DNA of 64,000 bases from Gigaspora rosea (GCA_003550325.1 QKWP01001990.1:30379-94378), one strand, 5' to 3'. Counted from the stretch's first letter, positions 12,001 to 23,405 are shown. The notes: generated by a model from the letters alone, not told the origin. A program made the numbers and translations.

Positions 12001-12093
12001 CTTGTTTACTATTTCTAGTTTTTGTAATACTAAATTTTTTAAATTTAATTTTATTATTTTTTCTACATAAATCTCTATTGGATAAATTTATTT

Positions 12094-13156
12094 GTTGCCC
12101 CCGTTACATGACACTTTTGTCACAGAACACACAAGACATAATCGACCAATAGAACGTAAGTATATTTTAATTCTAAATTATCATATAATATTTTATTTAT
12201 TAAAAATGCTATTTTGACCGGGTTAAAATAACCCTCCTCTTAGAATTTAGAGATAGTGCGAGCTAGGTTTTTATACTAAAAAACCCAGCCAGCATCAACA
12301 TAATTCCGGCCCACCCTAATTCTAAATTCTAAAAGGAGGGTTATTTTGACCCAATACACTTTATTATAATGCGCGAATCCAACAATGCCGAACCGGTAAA
12401 GAAAAGACCCACCAATCCACTAAAAATAACCAAGATAACATTAAAAAAATGCTATAGCACCAAAGAGACCAGAACTGACGAACTAGCACTGAAGCTACGA
12501 AACGAAACTCCAGTAATGAACTGAAGAAGACGCTACAGATCCCACTAATACCACCCACAGAAATAGACAGAATTACGCTAATGAAGTCTAATAAGCGAAA
12601 ACTCCAAAAAAACAGTAAAGGTTAGTTATCAACTCACCATTTAGATCCAATAGACCAAAGCTATGAAATCACATACGCGAAACTCCAGCAACAAACTGAA
12701 TAAGATTCTACAAATCCTACTAATGCTACACACCAAAATTACCAGAATCACACTAACGAAGACTAATAAATGAAAACTTCAGTAACAAAAACTAGTTACT
12801 CAAAGAAAAGGTAAAGGTTAGTTACCATGCCACTAATAAGCGAAACACCATAGTTGTGGCATTAAATGACGATACCTTAAACAGCGAAGTGAAATGGCAA
12901 CTCCAACACCAGTAAAGACGACAAAACTCCAAAAATGGTAACACCAGTAAGACAACAAAGCTCCAAGAATGACGATACTAGTAAAAGCGACTAAATAATG
13001 GCTACTCCAGGAACAGTGGCACCAACAACATGACTTGTTGTATAGACCTAAAAAAAACGCAACAAAGAAAAAAAAGAAACAATGATCAGCATTGGATGAT
13101 CATTGTTTATATATTGCACATGACCCGTGACATAACCATCATGTAACGGGGGCAAC
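12094..13156. mobile_element. TIR DNA element, 1.06 kb
   Basis: Perfect 17-bp inverted ends, GTTGCCCCCGTTACATG and CATGTAACGGGGGCAAC. The interior has no recognisable gene but contains a diverged internal duplication of about 180 bp (around 12495-12550 versus 12676-12728) and a nested palindromic MITE at 12219-12352. It interrupts HNH-like copy C. Confidence 0.75.
12219..12352. mobile_element. Nested palindromic MITE
   Basis: Arms at 12225-12251 and 12321-12347 are inverted (AAATAACCCTCCTCTTAGAA versus its complement with one change). It is inserted inside the 12094-13156 TIR element. Confidence 0.65.
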
Positions 13157-13515
13157 AATAACATTTATTCATCTCTATATATTTCCAATTTATCAAAATT
13201 AATTCTATTTATTCTACTGGTATTATCTTTATAAATTTTATAATTTAATGTATTTTCTCTTGGTATTGTTTCTTTAAGATTTAATTCATAATTATCAAAT
13301 CTATTTTTGTTAATATAATTTATAATTTTCCATTCGGAATAAATCATTTGATGGAATTGAATTGTTGTCTATTGATTATTTTTTTTAATAATTATTGCAA
13401 TATAATAAGTATTTCTATTTTTACTGCAAAACCAAGTATAATTTTTTAATAAAGTAAAAGTGTTTTAAATTAATTAAAAAGTAATTTCTGGTTTTTGTAT
13501 TATGATTTTATAATA

Positions 13516-14159
13516 TCCCTTAGATTGTAACACAGGCAAATTTGCCTGCGTATTTTAAAATTCTTAATAAAATTTTAAATATTGATTTTAGCCATATCTT
13601 TTCTAAGTAAAAAATATTCTTTAAGTTTTGTTTTAGTAACTTTGTTATAAAATTTTTTTAAAATCATTAGAAAACTTTATTATAATAAATGTTTAAAGTT
13701 CTTGTATTGGCATTTTTACTATTAAAATTTTTCTTTAGATTTTTTCAAATTTTATATGTTCCCGTCTATAAAAAAAATCTTTACTTCTAATACAAGTCTT
13801 AATTTTTACAAGTAAATCATTAAAGTTGCAATAATAAAAGTTGTCATCCTTTATATAAACTACAATATTGTCTTAAGAACTATAGTTCTAAAACTAAAAC
13901 TAAATAAGATCGCAGAAAAATTGTAATAAAATTTTTTAAAAAAATTTTTTCTTAAAATTATCTATTTTCAGCTTATATGTAACTATAATTTATTTTCTTA
14001 TAATATAAAAACTAATTTTGCAAAAAAGTAATCCTTATTTTCAAATATAATTGTACAAAGTTTTATTTAATTATTTTAGTATTTTAAAAAAGTAAATCAG
14101 AGCTAAAAAAGTGCAAAAACGCAGGCAAATTTGCCTGTGTTCTACTACAATCTAAGGGA
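13516..14159. mobile_element. Tc1/mariner-type MITE, 644 bp
   Basis: Ends TCCCTTAGATTGTAACACAG and its complement-like partner ending CAATCTAAGGGA, with TA on each side (13514-13515 and 14160-14161). Next to both termini lies a self-complementary GCAGGCAAATTTGCCTGC-like block. No coding capacity. It interrupts HNH-like copy C. Confidence 0.7.
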
Positions 14160-14329
14160 TAGTTTGTTATTAATTTTGATTAATCGATATTTGTTAAGCC
14201 TTTTAGTTGGATGTTTTTTCAACAAAAACAGTATAAAAAATGTAATAATAATATCAAAATAATAAAATAAAATAATAAAATAATGAAATAATAACTATTC
14301 ATTCTATAACATTTCCATCCCTTTAAAAA

Positions 14330-15450
14330 AATTTACTCTGTAAATTCCTTCTCCAATCTTTTTAGTAAAGCAGTATAATTTTTAAAAAGAATTATATACT
14401 ATCTAATTATAAAATTCGTATCTGTATTTGGTTCTTCATTAAACTCTAATTCTTTTAATAGTTTTTTACTTATTTTAGTATGTGATTAATTTAATAGATA
14501 TGGCTAAGGTTTGAGACTAAACAATAGAAGTTTCTATTTGGATTCTATTGCTTGGGTAATTGGTGTACCTGGGTCTGTTTCTGTTTTTAGTACTTTTTCT
14601 ATTTTTGGGATTTTGTACTCCTTGTCAATATTTTTAAAATGTTGAAGAAATTGTTAAATCGATAGTTGTTTGCTTAATTTGGAAATTAATTTGGATATGC
14701 GCATCTATTATCATGCATAATTGTTAGAACTGGTAATTTATAAATAATTGTGCCTGGAAACTTCAATTAATGATACAATTGTTGTACTTCTTATTTTTCT
14801 GATACAACAAAGAATTTATCTCATGCTTATCTTTGTGATTCCCATATGTTTGTATTTGCATTATTCATGTGCAAAAATTTCATACAAAACTTGTCAAAAC
14901 TTGTCAAAAATTTTGCTTAATATGTATTTTGGTAATTTCATTGTTGCTTTCTCCCCTTAAAATTGTGAGGTCTCCAAACTTTCTATACTAATTCATCTAA
15001 AATTAGCTTCTATTATTCTAATTGGTGTTTATACAAGATCTAATTTCTAATTCTGTAAATCATATCTTCATTGTTGTAATTCTCATTGTTTTGTTTATAG
15101 TCAATTTATTTTCTATTTTGGAATAATCCTTGTAATTGTCTGATTATATTTATTTTTGAGTCTTGAACATTCATTTTTTCTCAAAAATTTTTCATTTCCC
15201 AACTGCTTTGGTTAATATTTTTTCTCTTGTTCTTTTCTTTATTTCTCTTATTTTAAATTAATTTATTTCTTTTCCTTTTAGATAAACTTTTGTTGTTAAA
15301 AAACTTTTGTCGAATTTTTCGCTTGATGTCGTTTTGTCTCTTCTCAGATGTGTATACTTTCTGGCTGTGAGCTTAGACTTGGCACTTGCTGTGTGCAAAG
15401 CCGGTCTTCTACGACTGGATAAGCGCTCTACATTCAGTTTTATTATCACT
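14330..15450 (-). pseudogene. Decayed coding-like remnant, unidentified
   Basis: The minus strand keeps short protein-like stretches in changing frames, for example LSSRRRPALHTASAKSKLTA near 15420 and KTETDPGTPITQAIES near 14570, separated by many stops. They look like fragments of a retroelement or host gene, but I cannot name a domain. Confidence 0.25.
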
Positions 15451-15554
15451 GTAGTAGTTACCCTGGTAGATATTTTCCCCTATAATTTGGTCTTTTTTTT
15501 CGCACAAGTATAGTGGCCAATTAGGAATAGTCGTTTCTATTCTTTTTATTTCGT

Positions 15555-15912
15555 AGATGACTTGTACGGAGAAATCTGATTCCATCCCCTCTCGAATGAC
15601 AGCACTCCAGAACCGCGTAATAAACTATCAAGAGCAAGTGCAAGAAATAAGTCCTCCCGATATCGAAGCCCTTTAGCAAGCAAGTCAGCATAAGTAGGTA
15701 ATTGTTGAACAAAATAGATAGAAGGCTTGGGCTAAAAACTTGGAAAACGATAATAGAGATTTGGAAGAAGAAAATAGAGATTTGAAAAAAAAATAGAGAT
15801 TTGGAAGAAGAAAATAGAAAATTGTGAAGAAGAATTGAAGAAGCAAATAGAAGAACTGAAGAAGTAATTAGAAGGGTAGAAGAGGCAGAACGAAGTCATT
15901 GTAATATTTTGT
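15555..15912 (+). pseudogene. gag-like coiled-coil protein remnant
   Basis: From ATG 15555 a coherent frame runs MTCTEKSDSIPSRMTALQNR and then KNLENDNRDLEEENRDLKKK, a strongly coiled-coil, glutamate-rich repeat of NRDLEEE units. Such coiled coils are common in retroelement gag-like and host repeat proteins of arbuscular mycorrhizal fungi (from memory). Three in-frame TAG codons before the coil each fall where CAG (Gln) would fit, consistent with C-to-T change. A frameshift in an A-run follows. No protease or RT is attached. Confidence 0.45.
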
Positions 15913-16936
15913 AAAAATAGAAAAGAATTAATAAAAGAGAATTGCTAATCTTAACCGGGGGGAATTTCTTCCTGGTCACGTGTTCTATATAAATATTTAT
16001 TTATAACATATAAATAACTAATGTATTTTACACAAATACACATAAATAACTACTGTAATAACGTATTACAAACAATTAAAAATTTTGCAAACACGTGATT
16101 TTGAATCAATCATGGCACAGGATCAGATGTAATGAGAAAACAAAACAAAAACAGCTGGCTTTTTTAAAAATCGTCTATAACGCAAAATTTGGCTTACACA
16201 ACCACCTTCTGCATCTTAACAAAAAAATTTCTTGCAAAATTTTGCTATATATAAGGCTCTTGCTAACGTTGTCCGAACGCTCACCCTTACCCTAAAATCA
16301 AAGTTAACTTTTTAATTGAAAAAGTCACGAATTTTTTTCAGCCAACAGAAATTTAACGCATATTATCATGTGCTTGTGGAAATTTTATGCATATGATCAA
16401 TAATACTATTCCCTTTTTTCCCTATACGTAGCGATAGACAAATCATATAGAATACTTATTAAACTCATTTCCAAAAATTTCTGGTCGAAATGCATCGGAA
16501 TTCTGGACGGCAGGGCCAGAAATGACCGATTTTGCTCAGGACACTAAAAATTTTACTAAAGAAATCGTAGCCATTCATTAAGTGAAAAGTGCCTAACTGA
16601 TAATTTTGCTATAGGACCTGCTAACCACTAGGGCCAAATGCTGACCTAAATCTGACCAGGAATTTTGGGAATTGCTTTGTAAAAATCTAGATTGTGTGAT
16701 GTCGAATAAATGGCTAGTAGGGAAGAATGATTATAAGATGATAGCAATATAAAATAAAGCTACTATATACAATTAATATAAATTACAATTAACCTTCTAT
16801 AAGTGAATACGCATTATTGGTAAAAAATGAACATGAATAAGTTTTTAATAGCAATAATAAATGCAAATTATAAATTCATAATCTAAGCTAAGTACATATA
16901 TGTAATCAATATCTAATTTGCAAGTACTAATAATCA
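15913..16936. other. Non-coding repeat-like sequence
   Basis: Less AT-biased than its surroundings but without an ORF, RNA gene or defined ends that I can support. Confidence 0.4.
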
Positions 16937-19182
16937 TTACATTTCAGCTTTACAGGTAGCCTGATTATGACCCTTTTCACCACATCTTTTATATCGCTTT
17001 CTATTATCAGATAGTTGGATGTTGGTATCAATATTGGACAAATTGTGCCATTTTTTTGTACTCGATTCTTGAATTTCAACATCACTTTTTGCTCTACCAG
17101 GAGGCCTTCCTCTTCTCACAAAAATAATAGGATTGGCGATTAGAGCATTTTCAGATTGACCATCTTCATTTAACGATAATTGCTTGCTTGTAAGAAATTG
17201 CTAACATACTCCTATTAATTCATTATATGAATTACTGTTAATAGCAACGTTGATGACTTTCTTCATTAATCCATATGCATAACCATATTTAGACCAGGTA
17301 TTATTTATATTTCGAAAAACTGGAGTATATAATTCACCTCCTGCAATTGCTTTATATATTCAAGGCTAAAAGCATTAGCTATAGCATAATTATTAGATGA
17401 TTCTACATATAATGAAATAGAATTATGTTGCATCAAAAAATCCTGATCATTATCGATCTTGCTGTCTCTATACTACCGTTTTAATATGAGGCCAATATGC
17501 TATTGTGCACATGGAGAAGTTTGAAGAACCTTGTAGAAATGACGACACAGATAACCATGCGTAACTAACATGTTACAAGTACATCTATGCGAACCATCCG
17601 AGATTAATATCACAAATTGAGATTTTGTACTACATGACAAAGTAAGACGCCAAATTTCAAGAATTTCAGAGCTTTCAATTGTCTTCAGAATATCTGTCAG
17701 TAAAATTTGTGTTAATTCATAATCATTCTCATGTGCCTTGTCATTTACATTATTATTCGAGTGTATCTAGATAAAATAAAAAATAATTATAAAAGAGAGA
17801 AAGAGAGCCCAAGAGCATCTTGTCAAAGAAAAAAAAATTAAATAATATACATTTTCAATTGAGTTCCAATTTGTAAGATCAAACTTATAAGTATCATAAA
17901 AAAACATTCTTGCATTTGTTTATGAATGCATATTGACACTGGCTCTGTTAAATATTCATTCACAATAGCATTCAAAGAATTAAAAAAAGTTTTCAGTATA
18001 GTCGCAACTCCAACCCTTGGTATTTGACATTTATACTCTACTTGATCAAGCAGCTCTTGAATTTCCTTAACGAGAGTCATTAAAGAAGAATTCGCCCTGA
18101 CACAATCATGAATTTTCTTATTAAAACTTTCAATCCGCTGCATACTATTCGCTCTTGCAGTAAATTGATTATTAATATAGCTGACTGCTCATTTCATTTG
18201 GCAAGGTTCAAGTTGACGTTTAATATAACTGGTAGCAGCTGCATATTTTGACTTGAGCGCCTCAAAAATGTCAATCACTATTGTATTATGACATGTGTAA
18301 AAATCTTTGAGAAATTCATTAAATTGAACTGTGTTCATTTTGTTTTTTAGATTTTTCTTTAAATTAAGATTAATATAAAACAAACATAAACAATGTAACA
18401 ATTTTGGAAACACAGTTAAAATCACATTTGAGATGGCTAGATCAGAGTCCATATAAATTACTTGTAGCGCCAAATTACCAGTACATTCATTAATCATATA
18501 GAGGGCCCAAGTAAAATCTTTTCAGTCTTATCCTCTAATAAAGCAGTAGCAACCAGACGAGTACAGTTACAATTATCAATGCTATGAAGAAGCATGCAAC
18601 CATGTTATATTTGTTAGTACATGATGTTGTATCAAAGAAAATAATGTCATGAAACCTTGTCCAAAAACACTGCTGTTCAGGGGAAAGAAAAATAAGACTA
18701 TACAGTTTTTGTTCAGGACCATCAAATCTAGCTTCTATGAACCACCTAGGATCACTAGTTTTGAGATTGTATATATACAACAAAAGATTCAACGTATCCA
18801 ATTCACTATCTAACAAAAGTTTTCCTTTTGCTTTCTGAATTGCATTATATAAATTTTTCTTATATATTTTTTGACCTGAAAATTTACTCTTTAAAAGTTG
18901 CTCTATGTTTTGTGCCTGGTTGTGCCATGTGTTATACAAAAATCGATGAACTCTAGCATATCTTTATCTAATTTACAATAATTTGAAATTGTGATTGATG
19001 GCTCAGGTAACATTAGGTGGTTATGTAAATTAACAACTGTTGTAAATGTAATTATTGTTGATGATTTAGGCATATTCTCATTAACGTGCCATTTATATCC
19101 AGTGCATTTTGATTTACAATTCCGTTGGTCTTCCGGATTTAAAACCTTTTTGGGCTGGTAATTACCAGCACAAGCACACTAG

Positions 19183-19436
19183 CAGTGTTGTCACTTGGAC
19201 ATTTTTTGGACATTTTGGACATTTTTTCAAATTAAAATTACTTAAAAAATTTTATTAAGATAGTCTATTTTAATTTTTTCACCAATGAGTCCAGCACCTA
19301 AAAAAATATATAATTATATATTTTTTTAAATTATTTTATTGATTAGTTAAACATAGAACATAGGCTTGGACGATTTTGGACAATCTTGGATGTTGGACAA
19401 AAAACATAGTATGGACACGTCCAAGTGACAACACTG
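19183..19436. mobile_element. hAT-type MITE, 254 bp
   Basis: 18-bp perfect inverted ends CAGTGTTGTCACTTGGAC and GTCCAAGTGACAACACTG, flanked by CACTAG on both sides (19177-19182 and 19437-19442). Internally it repeats TTTTGGACA-like units. It was inserted at the edge of the neighbouring MITE, inside the MULE pseudogene. Confidence 0.85.
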
Positions 19437-19440
19437 CACT

Positions 19441-19616
19441 AGGACCCTGAAATATACATAGATAGGTCAGGTTAATTATAGTTACTAAAAAAGGAAGATC
19501 TGCAAAAAACTTCAAAAATAAGCAAAAAAATTACTATAAATAGAAAAGATCTGTATAAAAAACCTCAAAAATAAGCAAACTCATACCTAACCTATCTATG
19601 TATATTTTGGGGTCCT
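19441..19616. mobile_element. hAT-type MITE (second copy of the 2531-2700 family)
   Basis: Ends AGGACCCTGAAATATAC and TATATTTTGGGGTCCT; the body is clearly related to 2531-2700. The pre-insertion flank AGCACACT on the left (19173-19180) and ACCACACT on the right (19617-19624) match 7 of 8. The younger 19183-19436 MITE landed in this junction. Confidence 0.75.
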
Positions 19617-20065
19617 ACCACACTTCTAGCTAACTTTGCATATAACTTGGTTACTATCCTCAAAACATGATTCAGTACGTTTTTTTCGAATACTAAAACC
19701 TTGTTCCAGACCATATCTTTTTAAAAAGGTCTCAACATCATTCCATGTTTGAAATGTCTGGCCTTCATAAATTTCAATGCTAGTTCTTCACCCTCTTTGT
19801 CAGAAGAGTTCTCATCGAATATTTCAATCATTTCAGGATCATAGTGTGAGCTTATAGAAAACAGTTTCGTTCCAGTTAAGTTATTTTTAAAAAAAAATTG
19901 CGTTTGATCATTATCTCTTAAACTAACACTACTTTCTTTACCATTTTCCTTGAATTGTAATGGATCCATTATGTGAGCAATGAGTGAATATTCAATATGT
20001 AGAAAATTTGATAAAAATTCAACCTTCCAAATGTTTGTGATAGTGAAATTATAGTTGTAGTTCAA

Positions 20066-20883
20066 GAGAAGGGCGAAACTTGAAATTTAAATATATTTCA
20101 AGCATTGTAAGGCATATTTGTCAATAATTGTAACAAATCATAATGAAGTCCAGATTAAAATGAAATGATAGTATAAAATCTCGAAAACTAAATTTTTTTG
20201 GGGTACATTTTTTAGGGTTAGGGGTTTAGTGTTAGGATTAGTTTTAAAAAAATTATAATAAACAAGTATTAATGGATTTTAGAAGGCTAGCAGGTTAAGT
20301 ATAGAATGTAGATTTTATTTTAAATTATGATCTGTGACAATGATTGAATTGGTGTGAGGTTAAAAAAATTGCAACATCTTAGGTGTACTTAAATCCTTAC
20401 TGTTATATATATAAGTCAATACTGTCTAGTCTACTTTCTTTAAATCTTTTATAATAGAGAAACAGCAATCTAGAGGTATATGAAACTTGTCCTTTAAGCA
20501 GTTATTAATGAATATATATAGTATATCAGTCGATTGTAAATAGATGAGTTAAAGAATTTTGCAACATTTTAAACTCTTACCTTTATTGGCCAATACTGTC
20601 TTGTTTACTACTATATACTTTGAACGTGCCAATGTATTAAATTGTAATACTTTAGCTATGTTAGATTTTCTTTTAGCAAACACTACTTCTTTGACGTTTA
20701 TTGAATAAAATTGGCTTTGTGCTCAAGTGAAATAAATTCATATTCAAGTGAAATAAAAGAGAAATTAGTTTTTTCAAATAAAAGTAAACAATTGTTTATT
20801 ACTATATTTGTACGTCATATTATGCATGGCTCCTGCATCTTGTGATACCAGAAAATTCCCCCAGTTAAATGTAGTAATTCTCT
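20066..20883. other. AT-rich non-coding stretch
   Basis: Contains a short TTAGGG-like stretch near 20213-20245 and nothing that codes. It is probably the degraded end of the Mutator element; its inverted repeats were not resolved. Confidence 0.35.
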
Positions 20884-21420
20884 TAATTGGTGATCCGCGA
20901 GTCAACCAGAGAGTGGTCATAGTGAAACGTGACGCGGATTACTTATAGAAATTAGGGTTTTGCGAATGTGGAGTGCGCACATCTAAAACTTTTTTTTATA
21001 CTAAGTTAATCACTCTTCTGACTTAAGAGACTTTTGTAGAGCTCGTCAAGACGCATCTAATGGTGGGTAGAGCGTCAAAATCGGCCTGGTGGGTGCTGAG
21101 ATATCTTTAAAAAACGTTTCTTTTACTATGTAAATTTCTTTGCAAACAATAGTATTGTTTGCAAAGAAATTTACATAGTAAAAAAAACGTTTTTTAAAGA
21201 TATCTCAGCACCCACCAGGCCGATTTTGACGCTCTACCCACCATTAGATGCGTCTTGACGAGCTCTACAAAAGTCTCTTAAGTCAGAAGAGTGATTAACT
21301 TAGTATAAAAAAAAGTTTTAGATGTGCGCACTCCACATTCGCAAAACCCTAATTTCTATAAGTAATCCGCGTCACGTTTCACTATGACCACTCTCTGGTT
21401 GACTCGCGGATCACCAATTA
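20884..21420. mobile_element. Near-perfect 537-bp palindrome (fold-back MITE)
   Basis: The sequence from TAATTGGTGATCCGCGAGTC (20884) is complementary to its own other half, ending GACTCGCGGATCACCAATTA at 21420. The symmetry centre is position 21152 and there is only a one-base loop; differences are minor changes in one A/T run. The arms contain no ORF. This is the structure of a fold-back element or of two head-to-head copies. As RNA it would form a very long duplex. Confidence 0.9.
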
Positions 21421-21826
21421 ATAAAATTGATATAATTAAAATAATTTTTTTTTTTTTTTATAATTGTATAATGATTGTATAATAATTAATATTGTAATAA
21501 TAATAAAATAATAATAAATTTTAAATAATAAATAATAAATAGTATTAATAAAGTTAATAAAATTGAAAATTGTCTAACAAAATTATAAGTCTCAATCTAA
21601 TGTTGTTTTATTTCTTTTCATTTAACTGTTTTAATGTTTTTGCATGCTTTGTATAGCTTTAAAGTAAGTGGCTCAGATAATTATTAGTATCTTTTGTGGT
21701 TCTGGTCCTTAGTTTTAGTTACAACTTATAGTATAGTACATGTTTTGTAGAAGCTTCAAAGTTTTTAAATTTATTTTGCTAATTAGATATATACTTTTTA
21801 TTTTTTTCTTTTCCTAAGTCAGAACT
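21421..21826. other. AT-rich spacer, no gene seen
   Basis: A/T microsatellite-like ATAATAA runs; nothing recognised. Confidence 0.5.
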
Positions 21827-22090
21827 TCAAATTTTTTTATTAAATGATAATACATTAAATTCGAACAAAATTAAATTTATAAATATAATAAAAATAATTA
21901 TAGCAAAAAAATATGATACTATTGGAATAAAAAATCTTTTTATTCTAAATGCAGCCTTTTTTAATCTGTAATAATCATCTAATAAATCTTCCAACTGTTG
22001 ATTTAAATCATTATTTTTTTTGTTAATTCTTCAACTTTTTTTAACAAATCTTTTTTTTTTTTTAAATTTCCTCAGTAGTATGCCCAAGGG

Positions 22091-22461
22091 CAGCGTTGTA
22101 CACGAACATTGTCTCGCCAATTTTACAGGGACACAGACAGTCCAGGATGGGAATTCCGGGACATGCCCACAATATTGTTCTGACATGATATTGTACACAG
22201 ACAATGTCCGTCTAATTTTTAACTTTGTCTCTACTATGTCCGGGACATGTCCACTGGGTAAACCAATCAAATTACGGAATAATACAGACCCTTAGTTTGG
22301 GTTATGTGATAATTTCCCAGAGGATACAAAGAATTTTATTGGCTAGTTATTATGTGTTGATTAGCTGAACGTCTGGGACAAAAAAAATTCTGGGCGGACA
22401 TGTCCCGGACATCCCGTTTCGGACTGTCCGCCGTCCATGTCCGTGTCTGATAACAATACTG
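22091..22461. mobile_element. hAT-type MITE nested in the SINE
   Basis: Starts CAGCGTTGTACACG and ends ACAATACTG (imperfect inverted repeat, same CAGYRTTGT type as 19183-19436). Flanked by CCCAAGGG (22083-22090) and CCCAAGAG (22462-22469), 7 of 8 matching. The interior is full of GGACATGTCC-like units. Confidence 0.7.
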
Positions 22462-22983
22462 CCCAAGAGTGCTATTAGAGCTCTTTTATTAACTCATTAT
22501 ATTTCAAAGGTCTTACATATACAACAGGTTTTTTCTAATCTATACCTTCTTCCAATCATCCATTTTACCCGACTAACTCCAGCGAGCAACCACGTCCTGG
22601 TGCCCCATACCAATTGGATCATAGGCAGCTTTTAAAGGAACTACATACTCTGCCAGTGCACTATCTAGGTTGGCCGTTTTTCGTCTGCTCCGAGTGCCAC
22701 TTTCCATTTTTGGTCAGTGTAGTGTTAGGTTCCTGGTTTCTTACTTTCCTAATTCAGTCAGTATCCTTGTCTCTATTCATATTTGTCTTATTCCTTTTTA
22801 TAGTGGATGGTCCTTATGTTTACGATGTTTCTTGTCAGATTTTTTCCTTTTCTAAATGCCGCATGATCCTGTAGCTATATCATGCAACTTATTGTCATTG
22901 TAGTACCATGTCCGGAAACGGGAGAGATGTTCAACACCTCATCATCGATCTTTGCTATTCGTGATCCTAACGTGGTTTTTGTT

Positions 22984-23060
22984 ATCCACTAGACTCGAAC
23001 CGGTAACCTTGCGAATATGATCCCAGAGCACTAACCACTGCGCTATCCGACCCAGGGACC
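22984..23060 (-). other. tRNA-like head of the SINE
   Basis: Minus strand: GGTCCCTGGGTCGGATAGCG, box A TAGCGCAGTGG with GTTAGTGCTC, box B GGTTCGAGTCT. It looks like a tRNA but continues directly into the SINE body and has no acceptor-stem partner, so it is a Pol III promoter module rather than a tRNA gene. Confidence 0.75.
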
Positions 23061-23171
23061 TTAACAAATCTTTTTTAACTAAATCATTTAATGATAGTGA
23101 TGAGTTTTCAACTATTAAATCATTGCTATCATTTGAAAATGATAAAGTTTCATCATCTTCAAATAAAGACA

Positions 23172-23405
23172 TTATATAATAATACACTGTATTTGAATAC
23201 TAAAAAAATAATTCATAATAAAAATTATAAAAATAAATGATAAGAAATTAATAAAAATAGATAATATAATATGTGAATATAAAGGTTGTTTCACTAGTAA
23301 AAATCCTTTAAGATAAATATTTTCTGCTTTTTTTGGTTTAATTTCAAGTTCTATTTGTTGTAATAAATTATGAATTTGCTCAACTTCTGTTGAATCAGAT
23401 GTCAT
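23172..23405 (-). CDS. Small tail-anchored membrane protein (77 aa, intact)
   Basis: Complete frame from ATG 23405 to TAA 23172-23174. The N-terminal half is a short amphipathic coil (STEVEQIHNLLQQIELEIKP); residues about 50-71 form one hydrophobic span (IILSIFINFLSFIFIIFIMN) close to the C-terminus, typical of a tail anchor with the N-terminus in the cytosol. Its ATG overlaps the stop of the large upstream gene as ATGA, and its stop overlaps the next start as TAATG. Such packing is viral rather than fungal. It shares the coil-plus-membrane plan with the gene downstream. No named family. Confidence 0.6.
   Translation of the reverse strand: MTSDSTEVEQIHNLLQQIELEIKPKKAENIYLKGFLLVKQPLYSHIILSIFINFLSFIFIIFIMNYFFSIQIQCIII

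Larger units (their letters stand above)
10930..14225 (-). pseudogene. HNH-like endonuclease family, copy C (cut by four insertions)
   Basis: Reading down the minus strand from 14225: LNKYRLIKINNKL, then (after the 13516-14159 MITE) KPEITF, LLKNYTWFCSKNRNTYYIAI, a SEWKIINYINKNRFDNYELN segment carrying the HNH-like N-x-N-xx-DN-x-x-NL box, then a basic stretch to 13165. After the 12094-13156 element and the 11306-12000 retroposon comes the conserved tail SKQVKQLAIEFKLKHNKIS, again cut by the 10983-11237 MITE. The N-terminal MSNW part is missing. Order and motifs match copies A, B and D, which supports one ancestral gene. Function (DNA endonuclease) is inferred from the HNH-like box only. Confidence 0.5.
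16937..20065 (-). pseudogene. Mutator-like (FAR1/MULE) transposase, decayed
   Basis: Domains in order on the minus strand: an N-terminal FAR1-like DNA-binding module (TWNDVETFLKRYGLEQGF near 19740, then CTGYKWHVNENM and HNHLMLPEPS around 19030-19100); the MULE catalytic core in 18189-18939 (DSDLAISNVILTVFPKLLHC with a CLFYINLNLKKNLK segment); a long helical stretch 17838-18143 (ANSMQRIESFNKKIH); a SWIM zinc finger near 17560 (CTCNMLVTHGYLCRHFYKVL); and a C-terminal AT-hook-like RRGRPPGRAK plus zinc knuckle YKRCGEKGHNQATCKAEM. The first knuckle Cys is Tyr, as a G-to-A change would give. MITEs at 19183-19436 and 19441-19616 split the FAR1 part. Best start is around 19966 (MDPLQFKENGKESS). Non-functional. 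Confidence 0.85.
22057..23060 (-). mobile_element. tRNA-derived SINE with 16-bp target duplication
   Basis: TTAACAAATCTTTTTT is present at 22041-22056 and 23061-23076. On the minus strand the element starts at 23060 with a tRNA-like head and ends in an A-run at 22057-22063. It contains a hAT MITE at 22091-22461; without that it is about 0.63 kb. It interrupts the tail-anchored protein gene, so it entered after the viral block was in the genome. Confidence 0.9.
21827..23172 (-). pseudogene. Tail-anchored coiled-coil protein, split by a SINE
   Basis: ATG at 23172 (MSLFEDDETLSFSNDSND) leads into an acidic/serine-rich N-terminus. The frame is cut at 23076 by a retroposon and resumes below 22056 with a coil (KKVEELTKK, NQQLEDLLDDYYRLKKAAFR) and a C-terminal membrane span (FFIPIVSYFFAIIIFIIFIN), ending TGA 21827-21829. 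Without the insert it is about 115 residues. A one-base deficit in an A8 run near 22015 also breaks it. The start overlaps the stop of the upstream gene (TAATG), so the three genes 23.4-21.8 kb form a compact set. It is likely a small membrane protein of the viral block; function unknown. Confidence 0.55.

Noticed and set aside
12364-12558. Trp/Phe-rich minus-strand ORF
   Set aside because: Lies in the non-coding interior of the 12094-13156 element across an internal duplication; no homologous pattern.
22984-23060. Functional tRNA genes (here and at 1994-2079)
   Set aside because: Box A and B are good but the sequences run into SINE bodies with A-tails and target duplications, and acceptor stems do not pair.
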